Below are positions 40,322 through 47,636 of a stretch of 49,879 bases of DNA, piece by piece. The position numbers were made by a program, and so were the translations under genes. Source of the stretch: Lentzea flava (GTDB lineage Bacteria > Actinomycetota > Actinomycetes > Mycobacteriales > Pseudonocardiaceae); NCBI RefSeq assembly GCF_014648475.1, contig NZ_BMRE01000055.1:1-49879 (forward strand), given 5' to 3'. Below the pieces are notes generated by a model, which saw only the letters and a program-made list of their open reading frames with translations, ran no database searches and was not told the origin of the DNA. How positions within the stretch are numbered: position 1 is the stretch's first letter; every line of letters begins with the position of its first letter.

Positions 40322-40941
40322 ACGGGAATGGTACGGGCCACATCCAAAAGAGCAGTGGGCCGGTCACTCGTCGGAACCGGATTGACAAGCCGGAAGGCGC
40401 AACCGATGGCCTCCGCGCCGCCGTCGGCCTCCTCGCTGTCCCCGACCATCACGGCGTTGCGCGGGTCGACGCCCAGCCGTTCGCACGCGGTCGTGAAGAT
40501 CTTCGGGTCCGGCTTGATCACGCCTTCCTCGTAGGAGAGCACGAACTCGTCCACGAGGTGCGTCAGGCCGAACCGCTCGAACACCGGGCGGATGTCCCAG
40601 CCGATGTTGCTGACGACCGCGACGGGGATGTCGGCGAGGTGCTCCAGCGCCGCCTTCGTGTCCGGGTAGGGCTGCCACGACTCCGCGTCGATCAGCTGGT
40701 CGTAGAGCGCCTCGGCGCTCGGCACGTTCGCGTCGTTGAGCACCCGGACGTGCACCCAGCGGTGGACGTCCGGGTCGAGGTCGCGGCGGAACCACGCGTC
40801 GACGAGCTCGGGATCCATGTCGTCGGCGATACCGACCGGGGCGGTGAGCGCACGCATCAGGTCCGCGTTGGACGCCAGCTCGGGGTGCTCGAGCCGGAAG
40901 AGCGTGCCGGAGAAGTCGAAGAGCGCGGCGTGGATCGTCAC
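40318..40941 (-). CDS. HAD-superfamily hydrolase with DFSGT motif
   Basis: The HAD motifs are clear: motif I DFSGTLF near the N terminus, motif II VVSN, motif III Lys in VIKPDPKIF, and motif IV VGDSEEAD. Motif I has Ser where phosphatases carry the second Asp, the usual general acid, so catalysis may be altered; phosphonatases, for example, use Ala there. The GTG at 40941 (MTIHAALFDFSG) gives 207 residues, right for subfamily IA. It is translationally coupled to cysS. The substrate is unknown. Confidence 0.85.
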   Translation of the reverse strand: MTIHAALFDFSGTLFRLEHPELASNADLMRALTAPVGIADDMDPELVDAWFRRDLDPDVHRWVHVRVLNDANVPSAEALYDQLIDAESWQPYPDTKAALEHLADIPVAVVSNIGWDIRPVFERFGLTHLVDEFVLSYEEGVIKPDPKIFTTACERLGVDPRNAVMVGDSEEADGGAEAIGCAFRLVNPVPTSDRPTALLDVARTIPV

Positions 40942-40966
40942 GCTGCCGACTCTACGTTCTCCGCCG

Positions 40967-41911
40967 CTAGGTGGTCTGGACCTTTTCGAGCTCGGCCGCG
41001 ACCGGCGAGGGGTCGTAGGTGAGGACGAGGTGCAGGTCGCCCGCATTGCGCTCGGTGGCGGCCGTGAGCTCGGCCACGAAGGCCTCGACCTGCTTGAGCG
41101 GCTGGTCGGCGAGGCGGGCGGTCAGTTCGTAGAGCACGCGAAAGCGCTCCGGCGGCGTGGTGCCGCGCAGTTCGGCTGCCCAGTCGAGCAGTTCCTCGTA
41201 CGCCTCCACGAAGCGGTTGGCGAGCAGCCGGATCCGGTCTCGATCGCCCGGCCGTCCGGCAGGCCCGAACGCCCACTGCTGCTTGCCTGGCGAGAGCAGC
41301 TCCCCGAGGCGGTTGACGATCTCGTCGAACACTCGGGCGCGCGCCCGGTAGTTGTCGAGCGCGTCGGTGTCCGCGGTGATCGTGCGGCCAGGGGTGACCT
41401 CACCCAGCTCGTGGCTGATCTGCTTGTCGCCGAGCTTGCCCATGTGCAGCGCGACGGTGTCGGCGAACAGCTGGTACTCCCAGCCCGGCTCCGGTGCGCC
41501 GGTCGCGACCCCCACCTTCGCCGCGATCATCGCGGCCAGCTCGCGCGGAGTGCGGTGGCGCAGGTCGATGTAGCCCGTGCCGACCCGCAGCGCGGGGATC
41601 TCGGTGTCGTCGAACCGCGCGGGCAGCACGTACTCGGTGTCGGAGACGAGCGCGCGGTCGAACGCGGCCTGGCGCTCGTGCTTGGTCCACATCTTCTGCG
41701 CGTAGGCCCGGGAAATGAACATCACGCAGAACCGCGAGTCCTTGCGGTAGATCTGGTCGAGGTGCTCGACCAGGTTCTTGCCCCACAGATCGGCCTGCTC
41801 GTCGGTGTCGTAGAAGCGGGAGACGCCTAGATCGGTGAGATGGCGGGCCACCTCTTCGACGTAGTCACGGTCTTCGCCGGCGAAGGAGAGGCACACGTCG
41901 TACTTGGGCAC
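40967..41911 (-). CDS. TIR-domain protein
   Basis: Residues 1-140 form a TIR domain: YDVCLSFAGEDRDYV at the N terminus, a FYDTDEQADLWG loop, a FCVMFISRAYAQKMW strand-helix and WTKHERQAAF with a candidate catalytic Glu. Many bacterial TIR domains cleave NAD in defence or signalling. Residues 140-314 are mostly helical with no family I recognise. The GTG at 41911 is chosen because TIR domains normally begin within a few residues; longer frames upstream are open. It stands alone beside cysS-operon genes, with no obvious partner or cargo. Confidence 0.82.
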   Translation of the reverse strand: MPKYDVCLSFAGEDRDYVEEVARHLTDLGVSRFYDTDEQADLWGKNLVEHLDQIYRKDSRFCVMFISRAYAQKMWTKHERQAAFDRALVSDTEYVLPARFDDTEIPALRVGTGYIDLRHRTPRELAAMIAAKVGVATGAPEPGWEYQLFADTVALHMGKLGDKQISHELGEVTPGRTITADTDALDNYRARARVFDEIVNRLGELLSPGKQQWAFGPAGRPGDRDRIRLLANRFVEAYEELLDWAAELRGTTPPERFRVLYELTARLADQPLKQVEAFVAELTAATERNAGDLHLVLTYDPSPVAAELEKVQTT

Positions 41912-41965
41912 CCCTGCGATGGTAGTGGCGGGAACCACACCGCCGTGCCGGGAGTTCACCAGGAC

Positions 41966-42250
41966 ATGACGGTGGGGATGCTGTGGGCGATGTCGTTGCC
42001 GGGCCTGGTGACGATCTTGTTCGTGCTGGCCGTGATCGAGTGGGTGGTGCGGCGCAAGAAGGGCGGAACGCCGCTCGCGACGATCAGCTTCGACGAGCTG
42101 GGGGCGACGTTCGAGGGCGGCAAGCGCGACGAACTGGAACACCGCAAGGAAGAACGGCAGCGTCGTGACGACGAGGGAGACGGCGCGCCGCCGCCGCGAA
42201 GCCGGATCGACCTCGACGGCGGCACGGCCGTGCTGAAGCTGCCGGACTAG
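41966..42250 (+). CDS. Small membrane protein (DUF6191-like)
   Basis: The 94-residue protein has a single N-terminal transmembrane helix (about 5-27), then RRKKGG, an ATISFDELGATFEGGKRDELEHR block and a charged tail with a short hydrophobic end. It resembles small actinobacterial proteins annotated DUF6191, of unknown function. The ATG at 41966 is weakly preceded by AGGA. Its TAG stop lies in a CTAG shared with the stop of the convergent PPOX gene. Confidence 0.65.
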   Translation: MTVGMLWAMSLPGLVTILFVLAVIEWVVRRKKGGTPLATISFDELGATFEGGKRDELEHRKEERQRRDDEGDGAPPPRSRIDLDGGTAVLKLPD

Positions 42251-42639
42251 AGGTTGCCGGTGGTCTTCGACACCTTCACGCGGACGATCACGCGTACGTT
42301 GTCCGTGCCGACGTCGCCCTTGTAGTCGTCGCCGGTGTACTTGCGCGCCAGCTCGTGGATGAGGTCGTCGCCGCCCTCGGTGGTCATCGACGCCTCACCG
42401 CGGAACTCCGTGTAGTGGTACGGGTTGTCCTTGTCGATCACGGTGATGCTCACCCGCGGGTCACGCCTGAGGTGACGTTCCTTCGCACGGCCGACGACGG
42501 TGGAGAACAGCACGTCGTCGCCGTCACGCTTGATCCACACGACCGAGGTCTGCGGGCTGCCGTCCTTGGCGAGCGTCGCGACCGTGGCGTAGTTCGCGCT
42601 GTCTAGGAGAGCGCGCTGTGGTTCTGAGAGGGTGGCCAT
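42247..42639 (-). CDS. PPOX-class F420-dependent/FMN-binding oxidoreductase
   Basis: This 130-residue split-barrel protein has the pattern of actinobacterial PPOX-class F420-dependent enzymes: YATVATLAKDGSPQTSVVWI, GRAKERHLRRDPRVSI and a FRGEASM strand. Members reduce or bind small substrates using F420 or FMN; which cofactor is used here is not certain. Its ATG at 42639 lies inside the end of ispF, a 37-bp same-strand overlap, so it is probably translated from the ispD-ispF message. Confidence 0.82.
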   Translation of the reverse strand: MATLSEPQRALLDSANYATVATLAKDGSPQTSVVWIKRDGDDVLFSTVVGRAKERHLRRDPRVSITVIDKDNPYHYTEFRGEASMTTEGGDDLIHELARKYTGDDYKGDVGTDNVRVIVRVKVSKTTGNL

Positions 42640-43097
42640 GCGATCAACAACGCCGTGGCGATCGCCGCGATTCCCTCGTTCCGGCCGGTGAGACCGAGTC
42701 CGTCGGTCGTGGTGCCTGCCACCGAGACGGGGCCGCCGACGGCTTCGGAAAGCGTTTTCTGGGCTTCCTCGCGGCGCTTGCCGATGCGCGGCTCGTTGCC
42801 GATCACCTGCACTGTGGCGTTTCCCACACGGAAACCGGCCTCCTCGATGAGGCGGCGGACCTCCGTGAGCAGAACCACTCCGTGCGCGCCCGACCAGCGC
42901 GGGTCGGACGTGCCGAAGACCGCGCCCAGGTCACCGAGGCCGGCGGCCGAGAGCAACGCGTCGCACAGCGCGTGGGAGGCCACGTCGCCGTCGGAGTGAC
43001 CCGCGCAACCGTCGACGCCCTCCCACAGCAGTCCGGCGATCCAGCACTCGCGACCTGCCTCGATCGGGTGGACGTCGACGCCCTGGCCGATCCTCAC
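42603..43097 (-). CDS. ispF: 2-C-methyl-D-erythritol 2,4-cyclodiphosphate synthase
   Basis: IspF catalyses the cyclisation step of the MEP isoprenoid pathway. The metal ligands Asp8 and His10 in GQGVDVHP and the AGHSDGDVASHALCDALL block are present, and the C-terminal TTTDGLGLTGRNEGIA segment is intact. At 164 residues the length is normal. The GTG at 43097 overlaps the ispD stop by 4 bp. The 3' end overlaps the PPOX gene start. Confidence 0.96.
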   Translation of the reverse strand: MRIGQGVDVHPIEAGRECWIAGLLWEGVDGCAGHSDGDVASHALCDALLSAAGLGDLGAVFGTSDPRWSGAHGVVLLTEVRRLIEEAGFRVGNATVQVIGNEPRIGKRREEAQKTLSEAVGGPVSVAGTTTDGLGLTGRNEGIAAIATALLIAWPPSQNHSALS

Positions 43098-43786
43098 TGC
43101 TGGCCTCCGGTGAAAAGTGCTTCCGCGACCGCGAGGTCGAACGGGGTGGTGATCTTCATGGCGTGCGGGTGCCCGGGAACCGTGTGGACCTTGCCGCCGT
43201 TCTTCTCAACGAGACCAGCGTCGTCAGTCGCGGCAATACCGGAGCAATAGGCGGCTCTGAGAGTCTCGGCGCGGAAACCCTGCGGGGTCTGGACGACCCG
43301 CAGACCGGCCCGGTCAGGTGTGGAGACGACAACTCCGACCTCGTCCACCTGCTTGATCGTGTCGGCCACCGGAAGCACCGGGATGACGGCGTCGTGCCCG
43401 TCGCGCACCGCGGCCACGACGTCGGCGACCACCTGGGGAGGGGTGAAAGCACGGGCGGCGTCGTGCACCAGCACGATCGAGGTGTCCGGAATCACGCGGA
43501 GCGCGTGTTCGAGGGCGAGGCGCACCGAGTCGGTGCGTTCGGCGCCCCCTGAAAGCACGTGCACCGCCCCGCCGGCCGGGGCCAGCGAGGCGGTTGCGGT
43601 GTGCACTAGATCCACATCGGACGGTGGAGCGGCGATGACGACGTGCTGAACCTGGCCTGACGCGAACAGACCTTGAACGGCACGGGTCAGCAGCGGTACG
43701 CCGTTGACCGGCACGAGCGCCTTGGGCATCCCGTAGCCCAGACGCTCACCCCGCCCAGCCGCGGGCACGAGCGCGACAACACTCAT
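43094..43786 (-). CDS. ispD: 2-C-methyl-D-erythritol 4-phosphate cytidylyltransferase
   Basis: IspD makes CDP-methylerythritol in the MEP pathway. The nucleotide-binding loop PAAGRGERLGYGMPKALVPV, the VLVHDAARAFTPP block, the QTPQGFRAE block and a C-terminal DDAGLVEKNGGKV segment are all present. The ATG at 43786 (MSVVALVPAAG) gives 230 residues; upstream in-frame sequence is shadow of carD. It is coupled to ispF and follows carD by 40 bp, the usual actinobacterial order. Confidence 0.96.
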   Translation of the reverse strand: MSVVALVPAAGRGERLGYGMPKALVPVNGVPLLTRAVQGLFASGQVQHVVIAAPPSDVDLVHTATASLAPAGGAVHVLSGGAERTDSVRLALEHALRVIPDTSIVLVHDAARAFTPPQVVADVVAAVRDGHDAVIPVLPVADTIKQVDEVGVVVSTPDRAGLRVVQTPQGFRAETLRAAYCSGIAATDDAGLVEKNGGKVHTVPGHPHAMKITTPFDLAVAEALFTGGQQ

Positions 43787-43826
43787 GTCTGCAGCGTTAT
43801 CCGATGCTCTGTGTGATTGTGGAAAA

Positions 43827-44315
43827 CTACGACGCGGTGGCGAGAACTTCGTCGAGGAGGACCTCGGCCTTGTCCTCGTCGGTGCCCTCGGCCAGTGCCA
43901 GCTCACTGACCAGTATCTGCCGCGCCTTCGCCAGCATCCGCTTCTCGCCGGCGGACAACCCGCGATCCTTCTCGCGCCGCCAGAGGTCGCGCACCACTTC
44001 CGCAACCTTGTTCACGTCGCCGGAGGCGAGCTTCTCAAGGTTGGCCTTGTACCGCCGAGACCAGTTGGTCGGCTCCTCGGTGTGGGGAGCGCGCAAGACC
44101 TCGAAGACCCGGTCGAGCCCTTCCTGGCCGACAACGTCGCGCACGCCGACGATCTCGGCGTTGTCAGCGGGAACCCGAACGGTGAGGTCGCCCTGCGCAA
44201 CCTTGAGAACGAGGTACTTCTTCTCCTCGCCCTTGATCACGCGGGTCTCGATTGCTTCGATGAGAGCGGCACCGTGGTGCGGGTAGACGACGGTCTCTCC
44301 GACCTTGAAAACCAT
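43827..44315 (-). CDS. carD: CarD-type RNA polymerase-binding regulator
   Basis: CarD binds the RNA polymerase beta subunit and stabilises open complexes at most promoters, including rRNA. The N-terminal Tudor-like domain (VFKVGETVVYPHHG, KKYLVLKVAQGDLTVRVP) and the helical C-terminal DNA-binding domain with the conserved Trp in NWSRRYKANLEKL are complete. The 162-residue length equals mycobacterial CarD. The ATG at 44315 has an AGGAC-type ribosome site. It heads the carD-ispD-ispF transcript. Confidence 0.97.
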   Translation of the reverse strand: MVFKVGETVVYPHHGAALIEAIETRVIKGEEKKYLVLKVAQGDLTVRVPADNAEIVGVRDVVGQEGLDRVFEVLRAPHTEEPTNWSRRYKANLEKLASGDVNKVAEVVRDLWRREKDRGLSAGEKRMLAKARQILVSELALAEGTDEDKAEVLLDEVLATAS

Positions 44316-44545
44316 GTGTCCTCTGCCCCTTTCGCTTCCTCCATCCTAACACGTCCGGCAAGGCCGCGAACGCGGCTCGATGATCCGTTAGTGCTGGTCA
44401 GGGCCATGCGGGGGGTTGACAAACCACCTGTTCGCGTGCAACGTACGGGCTTGTCAAGATCGATTGGCACCACGTCGAGTCCGCTTTTCGGGCCCCGGTT
44501 AGGCTCTTTGCCTGGTGGTTGTTCCCTAGGAAGGACGCTGGAGCC

Positions 44546-45322
44546 GTGAACTCAGGAGTGTCTCGCCGGATGATCGTGACGGCAGCGCTGGCCGCGGGCC
44601 TCGGCCTGGTGGCGGTCGGCTGCAGCGCCGGTCAGATCACCCAGACCGACACCCAGGTCGCCGCCGTCGACGGTGCGAGCGGAAACGCGGGCCCGATCGC
44701 GGTGCGCAACGTCATGCTGGCGTTCCCGCCGGACGGCAACCGCTATCACGAGGGTGACTCCGTGCCGATGACCTTCGTCATCGCGAACACGGGCGAGACC
44801 CCGGACAAGCTGCTGTCGATCAAGTCCGAGGCCGCAGAGGGCGAGGCCGAGGTCGTGGGCGGCAAGGACATCCCGTCGCGCTACGCGCTGCAGGCCGAGT
44901 ACGACCCCTCGAAGGCGCCGACGAAGACCTCCGCGCCGTCGTCCTCCGCGCACGCCCCGTCGTCGTCGCACGCGCCTTCCTCGTCGGTGTCGCCGACCTC
45001 CGGCGCGCCGACGTCCTCGTCGGTCGCCCCGACGTCGTCCAGCGTTCCGGCGTCGTCGTCCGGTGTTCCGGCGTCGTCGTCCGGCCGCCCGACCGGGTCG
45101 TCCTCGGTCTCGCCGACCTCGTCGTCTGCGGCGATTCCTGACGACCTCGAGGTGCTGCAGGTCCGCTGCACGCTGAAGAAGATCAACCGCGAGATCGTGG
45201 CGGCGCAGACCGTCAAGGTCACGTTCCTCTTCGAGAAGGCCGGTTCGGTCACGCTCGAGGTGCCGATCGCGCCGTCCGAGCACAAGCGCGTCAGCGAGGG
45301 CCACGGAACCGGCGGCCACTGA
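44546..45322 (+). CDS. LpqE-like lipoprotein with Ser/Pro linker
   Basis: A signal peptide with lipobox Val-Ala-Val-Gly-Cys is followed by AGQITQTDTQVAAVDGA and VRNVMLAFPPDG blocks as in mycobacterial LpqE, which lies beside carD there as well. An insertion of about 75 residues rich in Ser, Pro, Ala and Thr (about 125-200), including two exact 21-bp VPASSSG repeats, interrupts the beta domain before the C-terminal strands. The function is unknown and the protein should be membrane-anchored outside. The GTG at 44546 is chosen because it starts the signal peptide. Confidence 0.82.
   Translation: MNSGVSRRMIVTAALAAGLGLVAVGCSAGQITQTDTQVAAVDGASGNAGPIAVRNVMLAFPPDGNRYHEGDSVPMTFVIANTGETPDKLLSIKSEAAEGEAEVVGGKDIPSRYALQAEYDPSKAPTKTSAPSSSAHAPSSSHAPSSSVSPTSGAPTSSSVAPTSSSVPASSSGVPASSSGRPTGSSSVSPTSSSAAIPDDLEVLQVRCTLKKINREIVAAQTVKVTFLFEKAGSVTLEVPIAPSEHKRVSEGHGTGGH
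45044..45085 (+). repeat. 21-bp tandem duplication in lpqE-like gene
   Basis: Two adjacent 21-bp units (45044-45064, 45065-45085; last base differs) encode VPASSSG twice within the serine-rich linker. This indicates in-frame slippage expansion. Confidence 0.85.
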
Positions 45323-45338
45323 CTTTCCGCTTGCACGA

Positions 45339-45375
45339 AAAACGCCGCTCCCTCTCGGTGAGGGGGCGGCGTTTT
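45339..45375. terminator. Bidirectional terminator between lpqE-like and DoxX genes
   Basis: Perfect 10-bp arms AAAACGCCGC and GCGGCGTTTT with flanking complementary bases (CGA/TCG) form a hairpin. A and T runs at the ends would serve both converging transcripts. Confidence 0.85.
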
Positions 45376-45389
45376 CGCGTGTTCTGCGG

Positions 45390-45818
45390 TCACGCGGCCT
45401 TCAGCATCGGGCGGAACTTGTCGCGGTAGGCCCACGCCAGGCCGATCTCCGCTGCGACGACGAGCACCGCCATGACGGTGCCGCTCGGCTCCAGGAAGAC
45501 GTGGAACAGGAAGATGTTCACGACCATCGGGGCCAGCATCGCGAGCGCCAGCGGCACGAACCGGCCGATGATCAGCAGGACGCCGGACACCAGCTGGACG
45601 CCGGACGCGAGCTGCAGCATGTACCCGGTCGCGTAGAGGGCGGCGCTGAAGGCCACGCCTTCCGGCGCCAAGGTGCTGGGGTCCGGCGCGGGCATGAACA
45701 TCAGGAAGCCGTTCAGGCCGGTCGTGGCGAACAGCAGGCCGGTCAGCACGCGGGTGACGACGGTCGCGTAGCGGCCGAGGGCGAACTTGCGGGTCTGGGT
45801 CGCGGTAGCGGTGGTCAC
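45390..45818 (-). CDS. DoxX-like membrane protein
   Basis: The 142-residue protein has four hydrophobic helices in the DoxX arrangement (RVLTGLLFATTGLNGFLMF, LQLASGVQLVSGVLLIIG, VNIFLFHVFLEPSG). DoxX-type proteins are linked to quinone or thiol redox chemistry in membranes, but the role here is undefined. The GTG at 45818 has GGAGGA five bases upstream and is preferred to an upstream ATG. It is divergent from radA. Confidence 0.82.
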   Translation of the reverse strand: MTTATATQTRKFALGRYATVVTRVLTGLLFATTGLNGFLMFMPAPDPSTLAPEGVAFSAALYATGYMLQLASGVQLVSGVLLIIGRFVPLALAMLAPMVVNIFLFHVFLEPSGTVMAVLVVAAEIGLAWAYRDKFRPMLKAA

Positions 45819-45970
45819 TGTGTCCTCCAGGCTGTTGTGTCCTTCCACTGATGCGTCGAACGGCCACCACGCCGGATCGACAAGTCGGCGAAAAAATCTT
45901 CGAACTTTCTCGGCGGGGCCCTGACCTGCGGTTCGCGTTTCTGTCGGTGCCGTGCTCTAACGTTCGGTCC

Positions 45971-47356
45971 GTGGCGAAGACAGCGCGGCCGATCTTCCGT
46001 TGTGCCGAGTGCGGGCACGAGGTGGCGAAGTGGTTCGGCCGCTGCCCCGAATGCCAGGCGTGGGGCAGCATCGAGGAACGTGGCACGGCGTCGGTGACCC
46101 GCGTGGTGGCCGGTGCGCCGACGTCCGCGGCGCGTCCGATCGGCGAGGTCGACATCGAGTCGGCGCGGGCGCTGTCGACGGGCGTGGGCGAGTTCGACCG
46201 GGTGCTGGGCGGGGGCCTGGTGCCGGGCGCGGTCGTGCTGCTGGCGGGCGAGCCGGGCGTGGGCAAGTCGACGTTGCTGCTCGAGACCGCGCACCGGTGG
46301 GCGGAGAACCACGGCCGCTGCCTCTACGTCACGGGTGAGGAGTCCGCGGGGCAGGTGCGGCTGAGGGCGGAGCGCACCGGCAACCTGCACCCGGAGATGT
46401 ACCTGGCGGCCGAGAGCGAGCTCAGCGCCTTGCTCGGGCAGGTCGACCAGGTGAAGCCGTCGATGCTGATCGTCGACTCGGTGCAGACCATGTCGACGGT
46501 GAGCGTGGAGGGCGTGCCGGGCGGCGTCACCCAGGTGCGGACCGTCGCTTCAGGACTCATCGCGATGGCCAAGGAACGCGGCCTCCCGGTGGTGCTGGTC
46601 GGGCACGTCACCAAGGACGGATCCGTTGCGGGGCCCCGGGTTCTGGAGCACCTCGTCGACGTCGTGCTCCAGTTCGAGGGCGACCGGCACTCCAGCCTGC
46701 GGCTGCTGCGCGGCATCAAGAACCGCTACGGCGCGGCCGACGAGGTCGGCTGCTTCGAGCTGCGCGACGACGGCATCATCGGCGTGCCGGACCCGTCGGG
46801 CCTGTTCCTGACGCGCCGGGAGAAGGCCGTCGAGGGCACGTGCGTCACGGTGATCGTCGAGGGCAAACGCCCGATGCTCGGCGAAGTGCAGGCCCTGGTC
46901 GCCAAGACGAACCTGCCCGCGCCCCGCCGCGCGGTCAGCGGCCTCGACTCCGCGCGCATCTCGATGGCCCTGGCCGTGCTGGAGAAGCGCGGCAAGGTCA
47001 ACCTGTTCCAGAAGGACGTCTTCACCGCGACGGTGGGCGGCATGCGCCTGGTCGAGCCCGCCGCCGATCTCGCCGTGGTGCTCGCGGTGGCCTCCGCGGA
47101 ACGGGAGATCGCCCTGCCCGCCGACCTGGTGGTGCTCGGCGAGGTGGGGCTCGCCGGCGAGATCCGCCGGGTCAACGGCGTCGGCAAGCGGCTGACGGAG
47201 GCCGCGAGGCTCGGCTTCAAGAAGGCGCTCGTGCCACCGGACCACGGCCCGCTGCCGGACGGGGTGCGGGCGCTGGTGGCGAACGACCTGGTGTCGGCGC
47301 TGGACGTTCTGGGCCTGAACCGGCGGCGCAACGCCGTCAAGGGCGACGATGACTGA
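45971..47356 (+). CDS. radA: DNA repair protein RadA
   Basis: RadA drives branch migration in recombinational repair. The N-terminal zinc finger (Cys11, Cys14, Cys25, Cys28), the RecA-like core with Walker A GEPGVGKST, the RadA-specific KNRYG motif, and the Lon-like C-terminal domain (VGLAGEIRRVNGVGKRL) are all present in 461 residues. The GTG at 45971 (MAKTARPIFRC) is the family start. The next gene overlaps the stop by 8 bp. disA, its usual neighbour, does not follow. Confidence 0.97.
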   Translation: MAKTARPIFRCAECGHEVAKWFGRCPECQAWGSIEERGTASVTRVVAGAPTSAARPIGEVDIESARALSTGVGEFDRVLGGGLVPGAVVLLAGEPGVGKSTLLLETAHRWAENHGRCLYVTGEESAGQVRLRAERTGNLHPEMYLAAESELSALLGQVDQVKPSMLIVDSVQTMSTVSVEGVPGGVTQVRTVASGLIAMAKERGLPVVLVGHVTKDGSVAGPRVLEHLVDVVLQFEGDRHSSLRLLRGIKNRYGAADEVGCFELRDDGIIGVPDPSGLFLTRREKAVEGTCVTVIVEGKRPMLGEVQALVAKTNLPAPRRAVSGLDSARISMALAVLEKRGKVNLFQKDVFTATVGGMRLVEPAADLAVVLAVASAEREIALPADLVVLGEVGLAGEIRRVNGVGKRLTEAARLGFKKALVPPDHGPLPDGVRALVANDLVSALDVLGLNRRRNAVKGDDD

Positions 47357-47570
47357 CTTCGAGCCGCTGCTGCGCCGCGCGGTCGCGCTGGTGCCGGACG
47401 ACGCGCGCAGTGACGCGGGCCTGTCGCGTGCGGACGTCGAGGAGTACCTGGACCACAACGAGTTCGAGGTCGCGCTCAGCATTCTCGAGGACTTCTTCGA
47501 CGGGGCCTGGCAAGACGGGGAGTTCCAGGAACTGCTGACGGAGGCGGCCACGCTGCTGCGGCCGGGCTGA
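47349..47570 (+). CDS. Small MafI-like protein (first paralog)
   Basis: The 73-residue acidic helical protein has a DVEEYLDHNEFEVALSILEDF core that resembles MafI-family immunity proteins and matches the N-terminal part of the next gene product (DVLDHLDHEEWELVLDLLGEF). Its function is unknown; no Maf toxin is visible nearby. The ATG lies within radA, overlapping its stop by 8 bp, so it is probably cotranslated. Its stop codon falls in the first unit of a 15-bp tandem repeat. Confidence 0.7.
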   Translation: MTDFEPLLRRAVALVPDDARSDAGLSRADVEEYLDHNEFEVALSILEDFFDGAWQDGEFQELLTEAATLLRPG

Positions 47571-47605
47571 CCGCGGCCGGGCTGACCGCGGCCGGGCTGA
47601 CCGCG
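47561..47605. repeat. 15-bp tandem repeat, three perfect copies
   Basis: GCCGGGCTGACCGCG occurs three times in a row. It contains the stop codon and last codons of the first MafI-like gene and repeats that TGA downstream, in the 66-bp gap between the two paralogs. Confidence 0.95.
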
Positions 47606-47636
47606 GCCGAAACCGCGGCTGTGATCGAATACGGAG

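Noticed and set aside
44881..46266. 461-codon minus-strand open frame spanning lpqE-like, DoxX and radA regions
   Set aside because: Crosses a bidirectional terminator and three supported genes on both strands; composition is that of a shadow.
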